64,000 bases of DNA from an uncultured Odoribacter sp. (GCA_910589025.1 CAJURM010000013.1:1-64000), one strand, 5' to 3'; numbered from the stretch's first letter, positions 28,407 to 38,236 are shown. The notes: generated from the sequence alone by a model not told the origin. Translations and numbers: made by a program.

Positions 28407-29237
28407 ATGGAAAAAATAAGTCCGATAGGGGTTTTTGATTCGGGCTACGGAGGCCTGAGTATTCTGAAAGAGATTGTACAGGTATTGCCAGGTTACGATT
28501 ATCTGTATCTGGGAGATAATGCACGTACTCCTTATGGAACACGTTCTTTTGATATAGTATATCATTACACGAGCGAAGCTGTCAGGCGCTTATTCGCTTT
28601 GGGGTGTCCGCTGGTAATCTTAGCTTGTAATACTGCTTCTGCAAAGGCATTGCGTACGATACAGCAAACGGATTTGCCCCGGATTGATGTAAAGAAAAGG
28701 GTATTGGGGGTGATTCGTCCCAGTGTGGAGGCTTTGGCTTCCTATTCTCGGAATCGGCATGTTGGGATATTGGCTACGCGAGGAACCGTGGCTTCGGAGT
28801 CATATTCGCTTGAGATTGCGAAACTGTACGGATCCGGCGAGTTTTATATTACTCAAAAAGCCTGTCCGATGTGGGTCCCTTTGGTTGAAAACAATGAGCT
28901 TGCAGGAGCGGGAGCAGAATATTTTGTGAAAAAATATATAGATGAACTCTTTCAGTCTGATCCGTTAATTGATACCGTGGTGCTGGGATGTACTCATTAT
29001 CCATTGTTACGGGAATTGATTCACCGTTATGTGCCCCAGGGGGTCAACGTCATTGAGCAAGGGCATATCGTTGCGGATAGTTTAAAGGATTATCTCAACC
29101 GTCATACCGATATGGAAGCAGCTTTGTCCAAACAGCAGACTATTCGTTATCTGACAACTGAGCAGCCGGATTTGTTTGCTTCGATGGCTGGTATGTTTAT
29201 GGGGAAGAAGGTTGAAGCGGAACATACCTCTATTTGA
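28407..29237 (+). CDS. murI: Glutamate racemase
   Basis: 276 residues. It converts L-glutamate to the D-glutamate used in the peptidoglycan stem peptide. Seen: GVFDSGYGGLS with Asp11/Ser12, LGDNARTPYG, and the two catalytic cysteines in LACNTASAKAL (Cys74) and LGCTHYPLL (Cys195 with His197). Length is normal. It stands between a terminator and a 164-bp gap before the RelA/SpoT gene, so it is probably its own transcript or leads into that gene. Confidence 0.96.
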   Translation: MEKISPIGVFDSGYGGLSILKEIVQVLPGYDYLYLGDNARTPYGTRSFDIVYHYTSEAVRRLFALGCPLVILACNTASAKALRTIQQTDLPRIDVKKRVLGVIRPSVEALASYSRNRHVGILATRGTVASESYSLEIAKLYGSGEFYITQKACPMWVPLVENNELAGAGAEYFVKKYIDELFQSDPLIDTVVLGCTHYPLLRELIHRYVPQGVNVIEQGHIVADSLKDYLNRHTDMEAALSKQQTIRYLTTEQPDLFASMAGMFMGKKVEAEHTSI

Positions 29238-29365
29238 ATTTTCGGAATAGTTGGCCTATAATTTTTTCCGCTTTAAGAAAGCGATAGTTTCCTGATTTTC
29301 GTAAAAATAAATCGTATAGGATACGAAATTTTGTATAGAATGTCTTAGGGGTGGAAAACAACTCC

Positions 29366-29373
29366 TATCTTTA
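29366..29373 (+). promoter_or_regulatory. Possible -7 element for the RelA/SpoT gene
   Basis: TATCTTTA is one base off TAnnTTTG and lies 28 bp before the ATG. The 164-bp gap also holds a small hairpin (cgcttt/aaagcg, 29269-29283) and the short palindrome tcgta/tacga near 29312, whose roles I cannot tell. Confidence 0.3.
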
Positions 29374-29401
29374 AGTAAGTATTGATGGTTTTCGGTACAG
29401 T

Positions 29402-31573
29402 ATGACAGATGATGAATTAATAAAAGATGCTTTTGCTGACTTGTTTATGGTTTTGCGTAAGGATACGACAGACGAAGAGAAACAGCGTATCCGGCAGGCT
29501 TTTGAGTTTGCGAGGGAAGCTCATCGAGGGATAAAACGTCGTTCAGGAGAGCCTTATATTCTGCATCCCATTGCTGTGGCCCGGATTGCAGCAAAAGAAA
29601 TCGGTTTAGGTACGAAGTCGGTGATTGCAGCTTTGCTTCACGATGTGGTAGAAGATACTGATTATACGGTAGAGGATATACGGGGAATTTTCGGGCCCAA
29701 AATTGCGTCTTTGGTGGATGGACTGACAAAGATTCGGGAAGTGATGGGGACGGATACGACTTTACAGGCGGAAAGTTTCCGGAAGATGATACTTACATTG
29801 GCGGATGACGTGAGGGTGATTTTAATCAAGATAGCCGATCGGCTTCATAATATGCGGACATTGGCAGCTATGCCGGAGCATAAGCAGGTGAAGATTGCCA
29901 GTGAAACCTTATATATTTTTGCTCCATTGGCTCACCGGATGGGATTGCATGCCATTAAAACAGAACTGGAGGATTTGAGTTTGAAATATGAACACCCCGA
30001 GGAATACGATGTTATTGCGCGCAGAATAGATACGTATCATCGGGAATATTCTGGTTTGTTTGAGAAGTTTACCGAGCCTATCCGGGAGAGCTTGAACCGG
30101 AATGGATATGAATATACTATTACAGCTCGGACAAAGAGTGTATACTCCGTATGGTATAAAATGCAGAGGCGTAACATCAGTTTTGATGAAATATATGATT
30201 TATTGGCGGTGAGGATTGTGTTCAAACCAAAGCCTGTGCAGCCTGAGAAGTGGCAATGCTGGAATATTTATTCTCTGATTACGGATCTGTACAGCCCGAA
30301 ACCGGAACGGATACGGGATTGGGTCAGTGTGCCGAAAGCCAACGGATATGAGGCGCTCCATTTGACGGTGATGGGACCTTTGGGGCAGTGGTTCGAAGTA
30401 CAAATCCGCTCGGAGAGAATGGATGAAATAGCAGAAAAAGGTCTGGCGGCGCATTGGAAATACAAAGGAGAAGGCGGAGAGGGTAATTTGGAACTGGATA
30501 AATGGCTGGCAGGTATAAAAGAGTTATTGGAACAGCCGGATTCGAATGCTCTGGATTTTTTGGATGAGTTTAAACTCAATCTTTATGCGAAGGAAATTCG
30601 GGTTTTTACTCCCCGCGGACATATGAAAACTTTGCCCAAAGGGGCTACTGCCTTGGACTTTGCGTATGACATCCATACAGAAATCGGAAATACCTGTATA
30701 GGAGCAAAAGTGAATCATAAGCTGGTACCCATGAGTTATAAGCTGCAAAGTGGAGACCAAGTGGAAATATTAACCAGTGAGAAACAGCATCCACAGAAGG
30801 AATGGCTTGATTTTATCATTACGGCTAAGGCCAAAAGTCACATTGTTGCTTATTTTAAAAAAGACCGTAAAAAGATGCTGAAAGAGGGGATTGTCCTATT
30901 TGAAAAAATACTCCGGGAGATGGAATTATCTCCTACATCGGAACCTTTAAAAAAGGTACTTACTTCTTTTAATATCCAGAATAAGGAGGATTTATATGTG
31001 AAGCTGGGAGCGGGGGTGATTTCTTCTGAAGAGGTGATAAAAGAGTTGAAAAAGAAGGGGGGAAACCGATTTATGAAATATTGGAAGTTGCAGTTTTTCA
31101 GAAACGATAGGGAGGAGGACGAAAAGAAAGAGAGAGAGGCGAAAACGCAAGATTCGGACAGCAATGAGGATATTGTTATCTCCCCGTGTTGTAATCCGAT
31201 ACCAGGGGATGATGTGGTAGGTATGGATATTGGGGGAAAAGTTACGGTTCATAAAAGAAAATGTCCGGAGGCAATTCGTTTGATGTCTAGCTATGGCGAT
31301 AAGATAGTTCCAGTAAAGTGGGTAAGTCATCAGATGATGTCTTTTCCTGCAATGATGCGGATGCGTGGTATTGATCGTAGCGGAGTTGTCAGTGAGATAA
31401 CGACAATTATTTCCAAGGAGATACAGGTAAATATGAGGATCGTGCATTTTGAAACGAAAGACGGGATTTTTGAGGGGGCGATTCGGGTGTATGTGCACAA
31501 TACGGACAATTTGAACCGATTGATGGTTAAAATTTCAGGCATAAAAGGCGTGGAGAGCGTGACACGGGAATGA
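29402..31573 (+). CDS. Bifunctional (p)ppGpp synthetase/hydrolase, RelA/SpoT family
   Basis: 723 residues. Cytoplasmic stringent-response enzyme that makes and degrades (p)ppGpp. Domains in order: HD hydrolase (residues 35-200, with LHPIAVA, LLHDVVEDTDYT holding His80-Asp81, and IADRLHNMRTL); nucleotide synthetase (about 220-370, with SVYSVWYKM, FDEIYDLLAVRI, VPKANGYEALHLTV, FEVQIRS and GLAAHWKYKG); TGS (from about 397, VFTPRGHMKTLPKGATALDFA); a C-terminal zinc-finger-like stretch (SPCCNPIPGDDVVG); and ACT (from about 651). Hydrolase and synthetase motifs both look intact, so I call it bifunctional. The 30-bp spacing to the Fur-family gene suggests co-transcription. Confidence 0.95.
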   Translation: MTDDELIKDAFADLFMVLRKDTTDEEKQRIRQAFEFAREAHRGIKRRSGEPYILHPIAVARIAAKEIGLGTKSVIAALLHDVVEDTDYTVEDIRGIFGPKIASLVDGLTKIREVMGTDTTLQAESFRKMILTLADDVRVILIKIADRLHNMRTLAAMPEHKQVKIASETLYIFAPLAHRMGLHAIKTELEDLSLKYEHPEEYDVIARRIDTYHREYSGLFEKFTEPIRESLNRNGYEYTITARTKSVYSVWYKMQRRNISFDEIYDLLAVRIVFKPKPVQPEKWQCWNIYSLITDLYSPKPERIRDWVSVPKANGYEALHLTVMGPLGQWFEVQIRSERMDEIAEKGLAAHWKYKGEGGEGNLELDKWLAGIKELLEQPDSNALDFLDEFKLNLYAKEIRVFTPRGHMKTLPKGATALDFAYDIHTEIGNTCIGAKVNHKLVPMSYKLQSGDQVEILTSEKQHPQKEWLDFIITAKAKSHIVAYFKKDRKKMLKEGIVLFEKILREMELSPTSEPLKKVLTSFNIQNKEDLYVKLGAGVISSEEVIKELKKKGGNRFMKYWKLQFFRNDREEDEKKEREAKTQDSDSNEDIVISPCCNPIPGDDVVGMDIGGKVTVHKRKCPEAIRLMSSYGDKIVPVKWVSHQMMSFPAMMRMRGIDRSGVVSEITTIISKEIQVNMRIVHFETKDGIFEGAIRVYVHNTDNLNRLMVKISGIKGVESVTRE

Positions 31574-31611
31574 GAGAAAATCCGGAAGTTTAAATTATAA
31601 ATTTGCTTACT

Positions 31612-32079
31612 ATGGAAAAGGTGAAGGATACAGTAAAGGCGAACTTTACTGCCTATTTGGAAGAGAAGGGATATCGGAAAACACCGGAACGTTTTGCCAT
31701 TCTGGAAGAGATTTATTCCCATTCGGGGCATTTTACAGTAGAGAGCCTTTTTAAAAAGATGGGAGATAAGAATTACAGAGTAAGCAAAGCTACGGTGTAT
31801 AATACTTTGCAATTGCTTTTAGCGTGTGAGCTGATTGTGAAACATACCTATAAAAATGATATGGCCCGGTATGAAAGAGCTTTGAATCAGAAACATGAAC
31901 ATTTGATTTGTATGCAGTGCAACCGCGTGGAGGAGTTTTCGGATGAACGGGTAGATGAAGTCTTGAAGCAGGTGGAAGAGCAATATGATTTTGAAATACA
32001 ACGGCATATGCTGTATGTCTACGGGGTGTGTAAACACTGTAAATTAAAAATGAAAAAGAAAGCGGGAAATTCCTTATAA
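31612..32079 (+). CDS. Fur-family metal- or peroxide-responsive transcriptional repressor
   Basis: 155 residues from ATG 31612 (a TTG at 31603 would add three). A winged-helix part (KTPERFAILEEIYSHSGHFTVESLFKKM, VSKATVYNTLQLL) is followed by the dimerisation/metal part (ERALNQKHEHLICMQCNRVEEF, then VYGVCKHCK). Two CxxC pairs (Cys-Met-Gln-Cys and Cys-Lys-His-Cys) would hold a structural zinc. The sequence does not let me separate Fur, PerR and Zur. It follows the RelA/SpoT gene closely. Confidence 0.88.
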   Translation: MEKVKDTVKANFTAYLEEKGYRKTPERFAILEEIYSHSGHFTVESLFKKMGDKNYRVSKATVYNTLQLLLACELIVKHTYKNDMARYERALNQKHEHLICMQCNRVEEFSDERVDEVLKQVEEQYDFEIQRHMLYVYGVCKHCKLKMKKKAGNSL

Positions 32080-32084
32080 TATAT

Positions 32085-32092
32085 TATTTTTG
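32085..32092 (+). promoter_or_regulatory. -7 promoter element for purA
   Basis: TATTTTTG fits TAnnTTTG exactly and lies 47 bp before the purA ATG, with start of transcription expected near 32099. A convincing -33 element is not visible. Confidence 0.5.
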
Positions 32093-32139
32093 CATGTTTG
32101 CGTTTGCAGATTGTTGTACAGAAATTTAAATTTTGACTG

Positions 32140-33408
32140 ATGAAAGTAGATGTATTACTTGGATTGCAATGGGGGGATGAAGGGAAAGGCAAAGTGGTGG
32201 ATGTGTTGACTCCGAATTATGATTTAGTAACCCGTTTCCAGGGAGGGCCCAATGCTGGTCATACTTTGGAATTCGGAGGAGAAAAGTATATCTTGCGTTC
32301 TATTCCTTCCGGAATTTTTCAGGGAGGTAAAATGAATATCATCGGTAACGGAGTGGTGCTTGATCCGTTGCTTTTCAAACAGGAAGCAGAGGGGTTGGTA
32401 GCCAGCGGACATGATATTACTAAACAGTTGTATATATCCAAGAAAGCTCATTTGATTTTACCGACACATCGTATGCTGGATGCTGCTTACGAAGCTGCTA
32501 AGGGAGATGGGAAAATCGGTACGACAGGAAAGGGGATTGGGCCGACATACACTGATAAAGTGAGTCGAAACGGTGTGCGTGTGGGGGATATCTTGAATCA
32601 GTTTGAAGAGAAATATGCCAAGGCGAAAGCCCGCCATGAGGCAATATTGCATTCGCTGAATTACTCCTATGATATTGCGGAGTTAGAGAAAGAATGGTTT
32701 GAAGCAGTTGAGTATCTGAAACGCTTTCAACTGATAGACAGCGAGCATGTTATTAATAATTTGCTGAAAGAGGGGAAGAGTGTGTTAGCCGAAGGTGCTC
32801 AGGGAACAATGTTGGATATAGATTTTGGTTCTTATCCGTTTGTGACTTCTTCCAACACCATTTGTGCAGGTGCTTGTACGGGCTTGGGGGTGGCTCCAGG
32901 TAAAATCGGGAATGTTTACGGTATTTTTAAAGCATATTGTACTCGTGTGGGGAGCGGCCCTTTCCCTACTGAGTTGTTTGATGAAACAGGAAAACTTCTA
33001 TCTACATTAGGTCATGAATTTGGTTCTGTGACTGGGCGTGCTCGTCGTTGCGGCTGGCTGGATTTAGTAGCACTGAAATATGCGGTAATGATCAATGGGG
33101 TGACTCAGTTGATTATGATGAAGAGCGACGTGTTGGATAGTTTCAATACGATAAAAGTATGTACGGCCTATAAAATCGATGGGGAAATTGTAGAGGAGTT
33201 TCCCTATGAAATTAATGATAAAATAGAGCCTGTCTATGTAGAATTTCCCGGTTGGAAAACCGATATGACGAAAATGACTTCCGAAGACGAATTCCCGGAA
33301 GAGTATAATGCATATATCAGTTTCATTGAAGAAGAAACAGGTGTTCCGGTAAAAATTGTATCGGTAGGAGCTGACCGTGAACAGACGATTGTCAGATATG
33401 AAGAATAG
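32140..33408 (+). CDS. purA: Adenylosuccinate synthetase
   Basis: 422 residues. It joins IMP and aspartate with GTP to form adenylosuccinate, the first committed step to AMP. Seen: the GTP loop LGLQWGDEGKGKVVD with catalytic Asp13, GGPNAGHTL with His41, TTGKGIGPTYTDKVSR, EGAQGTMLDIDFG and TGRARRCGWLDLVAL. Length and termini are normal. The antiporter gene begins 3 bp after its stop, so the two are probably one transcript, although no functional link is evident. Confidence 0.97.
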   Translation: MKVDVLLGLQWGDEGKGKVVDVLTPNYDLVTRFQGGPNAGHTLEFGGEKYILRSIPSGIFQGGKMNIIGNGVVLDPLLFKQEAEGLVASGHDITKQLYISKKAHLILPTHRMLDAAYEAAKGDGKIGTTGKGIGPTYTDKVSRNGVRVGDILNQFEEKYAKAKARHEAILHSLNYSYDIAELEKEWFEAVEYLKRFQLIDSEHVINNLLKEGKSVLAEGAQGTMLDIDFGSYPFVTSSNTICAGACTGLGVAPGKIGNVYGIFKAYCTRVGSGPFPTELFDETGKLLSTLGHEFGSVTGRARRCGWLDLVALKYAVMINGVTQLIMMKSDVLDSFNTIKVCTAYKIDGEIVEEFPYEINDKIEPVYVEFPGWKTDMTKMTSEDEFPEEYNAYISFIEEETGVPVKIVSVGADREQTIVRYEE

Positions 33409-33411
33409 CTT

Positions 33412-35553
33412 ATGTCTGTTTTTGGCCTGACTTTACCCTTAACGGATCCGGTACTGATTTTTTCAGTGATTCTTTTTATTATTTTGCTGACGCCGGTGTT
33501 GCTTCACCGGTTTAAAATTCCGGATTTGATCGGACTGATTATTGCAGGAGCGATAATCGGTCCGCAAGGGTTGGATATTATGTCGCGTGACAGCAGTATA
33601 GAACTTTTCGGTAAGGTCGGCTTGTTGTATATCATGTTTGTTGCCGGTCTGGAAATTGACTTGGCTGACTTGAAAAAGAATTATGGGAGAAGTGTTTATT
33701 TCGGGTTGCTGACCTTTGTTATTCCTATGCTGATGGGTACCTTTGCCGGTGTTTATCTGCTTGATTTCTCCTACCCCACTTCTGTTTTATTGGCGAGTAT
33801 GTTTGCCTCCCATACCTTGATGACTTACCCGATTGTCAGTAAATACGGAGTGACAAAAAACCGTGCCGTGAATATTTCTATTGGGGCGACGGTGATTACT
33901 TGTTTGTTGGCTTTGTTGGTGTTGGCAGTAGTAATAGGGATGTCTACGGGCGATATAGACCAGCGTTTTTGGATGCGTTTAAGTGTATCGACTGTTGTAT
34001 TTGTCGGGTTTGTGGTATTTCTGTTTCCATTGTTCGGTCGTTGGTTTTTTAAACGCTACGAGGATCGGATTGCCCAGTATATATTTGTTTTGGCATTGGT
34101 TTTTCTGGCCTCTTTCTTAGCTAAAGTTGCCGGATTGGAAGATGTTATCGGGGCGTTTCTTGCCGGATTGGCATTGAACAGGCTCATTCCGAACACATCA
34201 GCACTTATGAATCGGATTGAATTTGTGGGGAATGCTTTGTTTATTCCTTTCTTTCTGATAGGGGTGGGGATGCTGGTGGATTACCGGGTGTTTACTACGG
34301 GATGGGATTCGTTGTGGGTGGCCATTGTGATGTGTTTGGTTGCTACTGCGGCGAAATATATGTCAGCTTGGATTGCTGGAAAGACATTACATTATACCCG
34401 TGACGAAAGATTATTATTGTTTGGCTTGACCAATGCCCAGGCAGCGGCAACCTTAGCCGCGGTAATGGTAGGGTATCAGGTGATTTTGGGAACTGATGTG
34501 GCGGGAGAGCCTATTCGTTTGCTGAATGACAGTGTATTGAACGGGACAATCATCATGATATTGTTTACCTGCACGATAGCTTCTTTTATTACACAGAAAG
34601 GGGCGCAGAATGTTGCATTGGCAGATATGACAGAAGAGGAATTAGTGGACAAGGATGATGCAGAGGACCGGATATTGATACCGCTTAGTAATTCCGAAAC
34701 AGTAGAAGAGCTGATTAACTTAGGTGTGACGGTGAAATCTCCCCGGTGTAAGGCGACAATGATGGCTTTAAGTATCATCAAATCAGACAGTAACGACGCT
34801 TCTGCGGAAAAAAGATCCCAGCAACTTTTGGAAAAAGCGGCAAAAACGGCAGCGGCAACAGATAATATGCTTCATTCTCTGATGCGTTATGACATTAATG
34901 TAGTGAATGGAATAAAGAATGTGGTGAAGGAGCACAAAATTACAGATATTGTGTTGGGATTACGGAAAGAGTCAGCAATTTCTAATACTTTTTTGGGAGA
35001 GTTGGCAGAGGGAGTGTTGGCTAAATGTGCGACAACGACATTGGTATACCGTCCGGTTCAACCTTTGGCAACTGTGAAGCGTTATATTATGCTTATTCCC
35101 ACAGATGCGGAGAAAGAAGTTGGTTTCCCCTATTGGTTGGTTAGGGTATGGAATCTGGCCCGTAATTCCGGGAGCAAGATACTTTTTTATGGCAACCGGA
35201 CCGTATTGTCTATATTACAGGAAGTCAAGGCTAAACACAATGTGAATGCCGAATTTATCGAGTTTACAGACTGGGATGATTTTCTGATTATCTCCCGTGA
35301 CATCCATGACGATGACGCTTTGGTTGTTGTCATGAGTCGGCGCAATTGTCCTTCCTATTCTCGGCAGATGGCTTTGATACCCACCTATATGAATAAATAT
35401 TTCCAAACCAATAACTGTGTATTGGTATATCCGGTGCAACTGGGAATAGGAGAAGACGAAATGAGTTCATTCCGCACACTCTCCATGATTAATCATCCGG
35501 AAGGACAGGATTTAGGAAGCGTTTTAGGACGCTTGTTCAAAAGAAATAAATAA
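33412..35553 (+). CDS. CPA2-type cation/proton antiporter with C-terminal universal-stress-like region
   Basis: 713 residues. The first 400 or so form about 12 membrane segments of the Na+/H+ exchanger family, with LIGLIIAGAIIGPQGL, FVAGLEIDLADLKK, DVIGAFLAGLALNRL and LFGLTNAQAAATLAAVMVG. The remaining 300 are soluble, with two stretches resembling tandem universal-stress-protein folds (residues about 425-550 and 560-700, e.g. ITDIVLGLRKESAISN). Likely exchanges Na+ or K+ for protons at the inner membrane and senses a cytoplasmic ligand through the tail; the ion is unknown. It converges on the hydrogenase gene with only 7 bp between stops. Confidence 0.88.
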   Translation: MSVFGLTLPLTDPVLIFSVILFIILLTPVLLHRFKIPDLIGLIIAGAIIGPQGLDIMSRDSSIELFGKVGLLYIMFVAGLEIDLADLKKNYGRSVYFGLLTFVIPMLMGTFAGVYLLDFSYPTSVLLASMFASHTLMTYPIVSKYGVTKNRAVNISIGATVITCLLALLVLAVVIGMSTGDIDQRFWMRLSVSTVVFVGFVVFLFPLFGRWFFKRYEDRIAQYIFVLALVFLASFLAKVAGLEDVIGAFLAGLALNRLIPNTSALMNRIEFVGNALFIPFFLIGVGMLVDYRVFTTGWDSLWVAIVMCLVATAAKYMSAWIAGKTLHYTRDERLLLFGLTNAQAAATLAAVMVGYQVILGTDVAGEPIRLLNDSVLNGTIIMILFTCTIASFITQKGAQNVALADMTEEELVDKDDAEDRILIPLSNSETVEELINLGVTVKSPRCKATMMALSIIKSDSNDASAEKRSQQLLEKAAKTAAATDNMLHSLMRYDINVVNGIKNVVKEHKITDIVLGLRKESAISNTFLGELAEGVLAKCATTTLVYRPVQPLATVKRYIMLIPTDAEKEVGFPYWLVRVWNLARNSGSKILFYGNRTVLSILQEVKAKHNVNAEFIEFTDWDDFLIISRDIHDDDALVVVMSRRNCPSYSRQMALIPTYMNKYFQTNNCVLVYPVQLGIGEDEMSSFRTLSMINHPEGQDLGSVLGRLFKRNK

Positions 35554-35560
35554 GCAGAAT

Positions 35561-36976
35561 TTATTCCAGTACTTTTTTTATCTGTCTTTTGGCTAACGTA
35601 AGCGGAGCCAGAGAACAGGGGCCGTTGATACAGCCGCCATCACAAGCCATGACTTCTACAAAACGGGCTTCCGGTTTGCGGGGCATGACTTTCAGTAATC
35701 CCTGGTTTTTCTTATCCAAACCTTCAATGGAAAGTGTGCTAATATCATTTCCCACTACATTCACGACTGCATTTTTTACTCCTCCTGCTTGGGCGAAACC
35801 TCTGCCGAATTTTGTTACTTCAGTCTCTAACTCCTGTGCTTCACAATTGGTGACATCAATGTCATAGGCTACCATAAAGGCACCCAGTTCTTCGAAGCTC
35901 ATGACATAATCGACTTCTGGTACAGATTCTGCTTCGTAACGTTTTGCCAGGCACGGTCCGATGAATACAATTTCTGCTTCAGGAAATTTTTCTTTAGCAT
36001 AGCGGGCTGCATACACCATGGGACTGCGTGTATCTGAAACGTGAGGCTTCAACATGGGAGCATGTTTGTTAACCCAACCGGTGTATGCCGGACAGCAGGA
36101 TGTGGTCATAAACGACAGACCTTCTGCCAGTTTTTCCTTCAGTTCTTCCGCTTCATTGGCGGCTGTAATTTCAGCTCCTAAAGCAACTTCAATCACAGCC
36201 TCAAAACCGATTTGTTTGATGCCTGCCAGAATTTGTCCGGGAGTAGCATTAAACTGTCCATAGATGGCTGGAGCAACGATGGCTACAATTTGTTTCTTAG
36301 AATCTGTAAGGGATTTGTGTATATCGATGATTTTGGAACGTTCCATGATGGCTCCATACGGACAGGCTTGCATACATTTTCCGCAATAGATGCATTTTTC
36401 CTTATCGATGTGTTCGATGCCTTCTTCATCTTTGTAAATGGCATTTACCGGACAGGCATCCTGGCAGGGGACAGGAGTGTAGATGATAGCGTGATAGGGA
36501 CATACTTTCTGACAGAGTCCGCAACTGACACAGACATCCGTGCTGATGTTGGCTTTGCCTCCCTGAAAGGATATAGCTCCTTTAGGACAATTCATGACAC
36601 AGGGACGGCCCTCACATCCCCGGCAAAGGTTCGTTACGGCATATTGGGATTGTATACATGCGCTGCAAGCTTCATGTACGACCGAAAGGATATTTTCTTT
36701 CGTATTCTTGTTGTCCATTGCCATACGGGCAAACTCGGATAGGTGAATCAGATCGATCTCTTCATCCGTAATTTCAAATCCGAGTATGGAAATGATTTTA
36801 TGTTTGAGGATATAACGGTCTTTATGTACGCAACAACGTACCGGACGCTTATTGCGGGGACGCATTTCTACTGGTAAGTATTTCAGCTTTGTAATCAACT
36901 CATCGTCTTTTAAGAGTTTGACGATCCGGATGAGTAATTCCCGTTTAGTGAGCATTGCAAAGTTATCGTACAGCAT
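35561..36976 (-). CDS. Monomeric group B-like [FeFe]-hydrogenase
   Basis: 471 residues. The N-terminal half has several Cys clusters for [4Fe-4S] centres (CRGCEGRPCVMNCP, CVSCGLCQKVCP, CQDACP, CIYCGKCMQACP). The C-terminal half is the H-cluster domain with all three motif regions: TSCCPAYTGW (about residue 292), GPCLAKRYEA (about 342) and VEVMACDGGCINGPC (about 443). Both adjacent cysteines of the first motif are present, so it may be catalytically active. The GPC form of the second motif and the INGPC ending point to the group B type found in anaerobes, thought to couple ferredoxin to H2. The HydE/F/G maturases it would need are not in this window. It is the third gene of a minus-strand hydrogenase/phosphatase cluster and has a candidate promoter of its own. 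Confidence 0.88.
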   Translation of the reverse strand: MLYDNFAMLTKRELLIRIVKLLKDDELITKLKYLPVEMRPRNKRPVRCCVHKDRYILKHKIISILGFEITDEEIDLIHLSEFARMAMDNKNTKENILSVVHEACSACIQSQYAVTNLCRGCEGRPCVMNCPKGAISFQGGKANISTDVCVSCGLCQKVCPYHAIIYTPVPCQDACPVNAIYKDEEGIEHIDKEKCIYCGKCMQACPYGAIMERSKIIDIHKSLTDSKKQIVAIVAPAIYGQFNATPGQILAGIKQIGFEAVIEVALGAEITAANEAEELKEKLAEGLSFMTTSCCPAYTGWVNKHAPMLKPHVSDTRSPMVYAARYAKEKFPEAEIVFIGPCLAKRYEAESVPEVDYVMSFEELGAFMVAYDIDVTNCEAQELETEVTKFGRGFAQAGGVKNAVVNVVGNDISTLSIEGLDKKNQGLLKVMPRKPEARFVEVMACDGGCINGPCSLAPLTLAKRQIKKVLE

Positions 36977-37040
36977 AAAATCTGATTTTAATTATTAGAG
37001 ATACACAGGATGAAACGCCGCATATTTGTTTTTATCCGCC

Positions 37041-38222
37041 TCAAAGGTAGCTAATTTCGACGGTCTTAAAGAATTTTTTTTCTAATAAAAATTTAATTCT
37101 CTTAACAATATTTCGCCGTATTTCTAATTCTACAGGCAGCGTAGGGTCTTGATGGGCAACGTTGACACAAGTTCCGACAAGAAAATATATCCGGTCACTC
37201 TCTCGCAGTAAACGGATGATTTTGTTTGCGGGATCGGAGAATGAAGAATCCGGAGATATTGAGGATAATATCCTTTCCACTTTGCTGAGTGTGAGAATAC
37301 CTTCGGTCACTAAATCGATGCCCTCCATACTGGATACGGGGGGAAGGTTTTCTGTTCTGGAAAGCTCACTTTTGTATAATGTTAAATGAAGTTCCCGGGC
37401 CAGGATTTGTGCAGTGGTTCCTCCGCAAATCAATTTTTTTCCGGGGAAATCTTTTACTCTTCCGGCAAGATATTTATCGTTGTTTTTATCAAAAGGCGGT
37501 CCGGTACACACTAGCAGTTGACGCGGTGTGCGAAGGTAGGCGACACAGCAACTGGCATCATCGACTAAGGAGTAGCCGTCGTTTTTTTCTGCTTGTATAA
37601 CTATCTTTTTAGAAAGTTCACTGGCAGAAATAAAGGGGTGTTGCCGAAGCAATTCTTGAACATAGGCTCCTATCCGGTGTTTCCATCCTTCTGGCATGTC
37701 CGGATGTCCCATTCCCGATTGAGTTACTCCGTCACTGAAACAGATGATCCGGTCTTCTTTTTCTAAGCGGATTTCTGAAATGTATAGAAAAGTACCGGCT
37801 AAGTCATTCCGTTCTATGGCTATCGGATGGCGGGGGATTTGTATGAGCTCTCCCTGCCGTATCAGGTAGAAGATCGGGGTTTCATATTCAATGATCTTAG
37901 CATATCCGAAACAGTCAATGTCAAGGATACAGAACGTAGAATAACTGATTTGTTTGTCTGAATCCTGTGGAAGTGCGTGGATAATGGCTTCTGCAGTGTA
38001 GAGGATACTTTCGTTACGGCTCATGTAGTTGATAGCCATGGTAGCTGTCAGTGAGGAAAGGATACTGGCTTTTATACCGCTGCCCAATCCGTCGGAAAGC
38101 ACGCAAATTTTTCTTCCTTCTTCTTGTAGTTGCTGACACATGAAACTGTCCCCGCAGATGAGGTTGCCGGCTTTACTTTTTTGAAAGTAATCGATATCCG
38201 TAAATATTTCCTCGCTGTTCAT
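37041..38222 (-). CDS. SpoIIE/PP2C-type serine/threonine phosphatase
   Basis: 393 residues, no membrane segment seen. The phosphatase fold covers residues 15-235: NLICGDSF, VLSDGLGSGIKAS, IICFSDGVTQSG and VDDASCCVAYL supply the Asp/Gly residues that bind the two metal ions, so it looks active. The remaining 160 residues carry a second region (KLICGGTTAQILARELH, SMEGIDLVTEGILTLSKVERIL) seen in phosphatases linked to sensory hydrogenases. It begins 14 bp after the sensory hydrogenase gene. I infer that the hydrogenase-like protein controls the phosphatase in response to H2 or redox state; the protein target is unknown. Confidence 0.88.
   Translation of the reverse strand: MNSEEIFTDIDYFQKSKAGNLICGDSFMCQQLQEEGRKICVLSDGLGSGIKASILSSLTATMAINYMSRNESILYTAEAIIHALPQDSDKQISYSTFCILDIDCFGYAKIIEYETPIFYLIRQGELIQIPRHPIAIERNDLAGTFLYISEIRLEKEDRIICFSDGVTQSGMGHPDMPEGWKHRIGAYVQELLRQHPFISASELSKKIVIQAEKNDGYSLVDDASCCVAYLRTPRQLLVCTGPPFDKNNDKYLAGRVKDFPGKKLICGGTTAQILARELHLTLYKSELSRTENLPPVSSMEGIDLVTEGILTLSKVERILSSISPDSSFSDPANKIIRLLRESDRIYFLVGTCVNVAHQDPTLPVELEIRRNIVKRIKFLLEKKFFKTVEISYL
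37042..37049 (-). promoter_or_regulatory. Internal -7 element for the group B hydrogenase gene
   Basis: On the minus strand TACCTTTG fits TAnnTTTG exactly and overlaps the phosphatase stop codon, 66 bp before the hydrogenase ATG. The -33 region is a poor match. Confidence 0.45.
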
Positions 38223-38236
38223 GGGAAAACGAAGGT

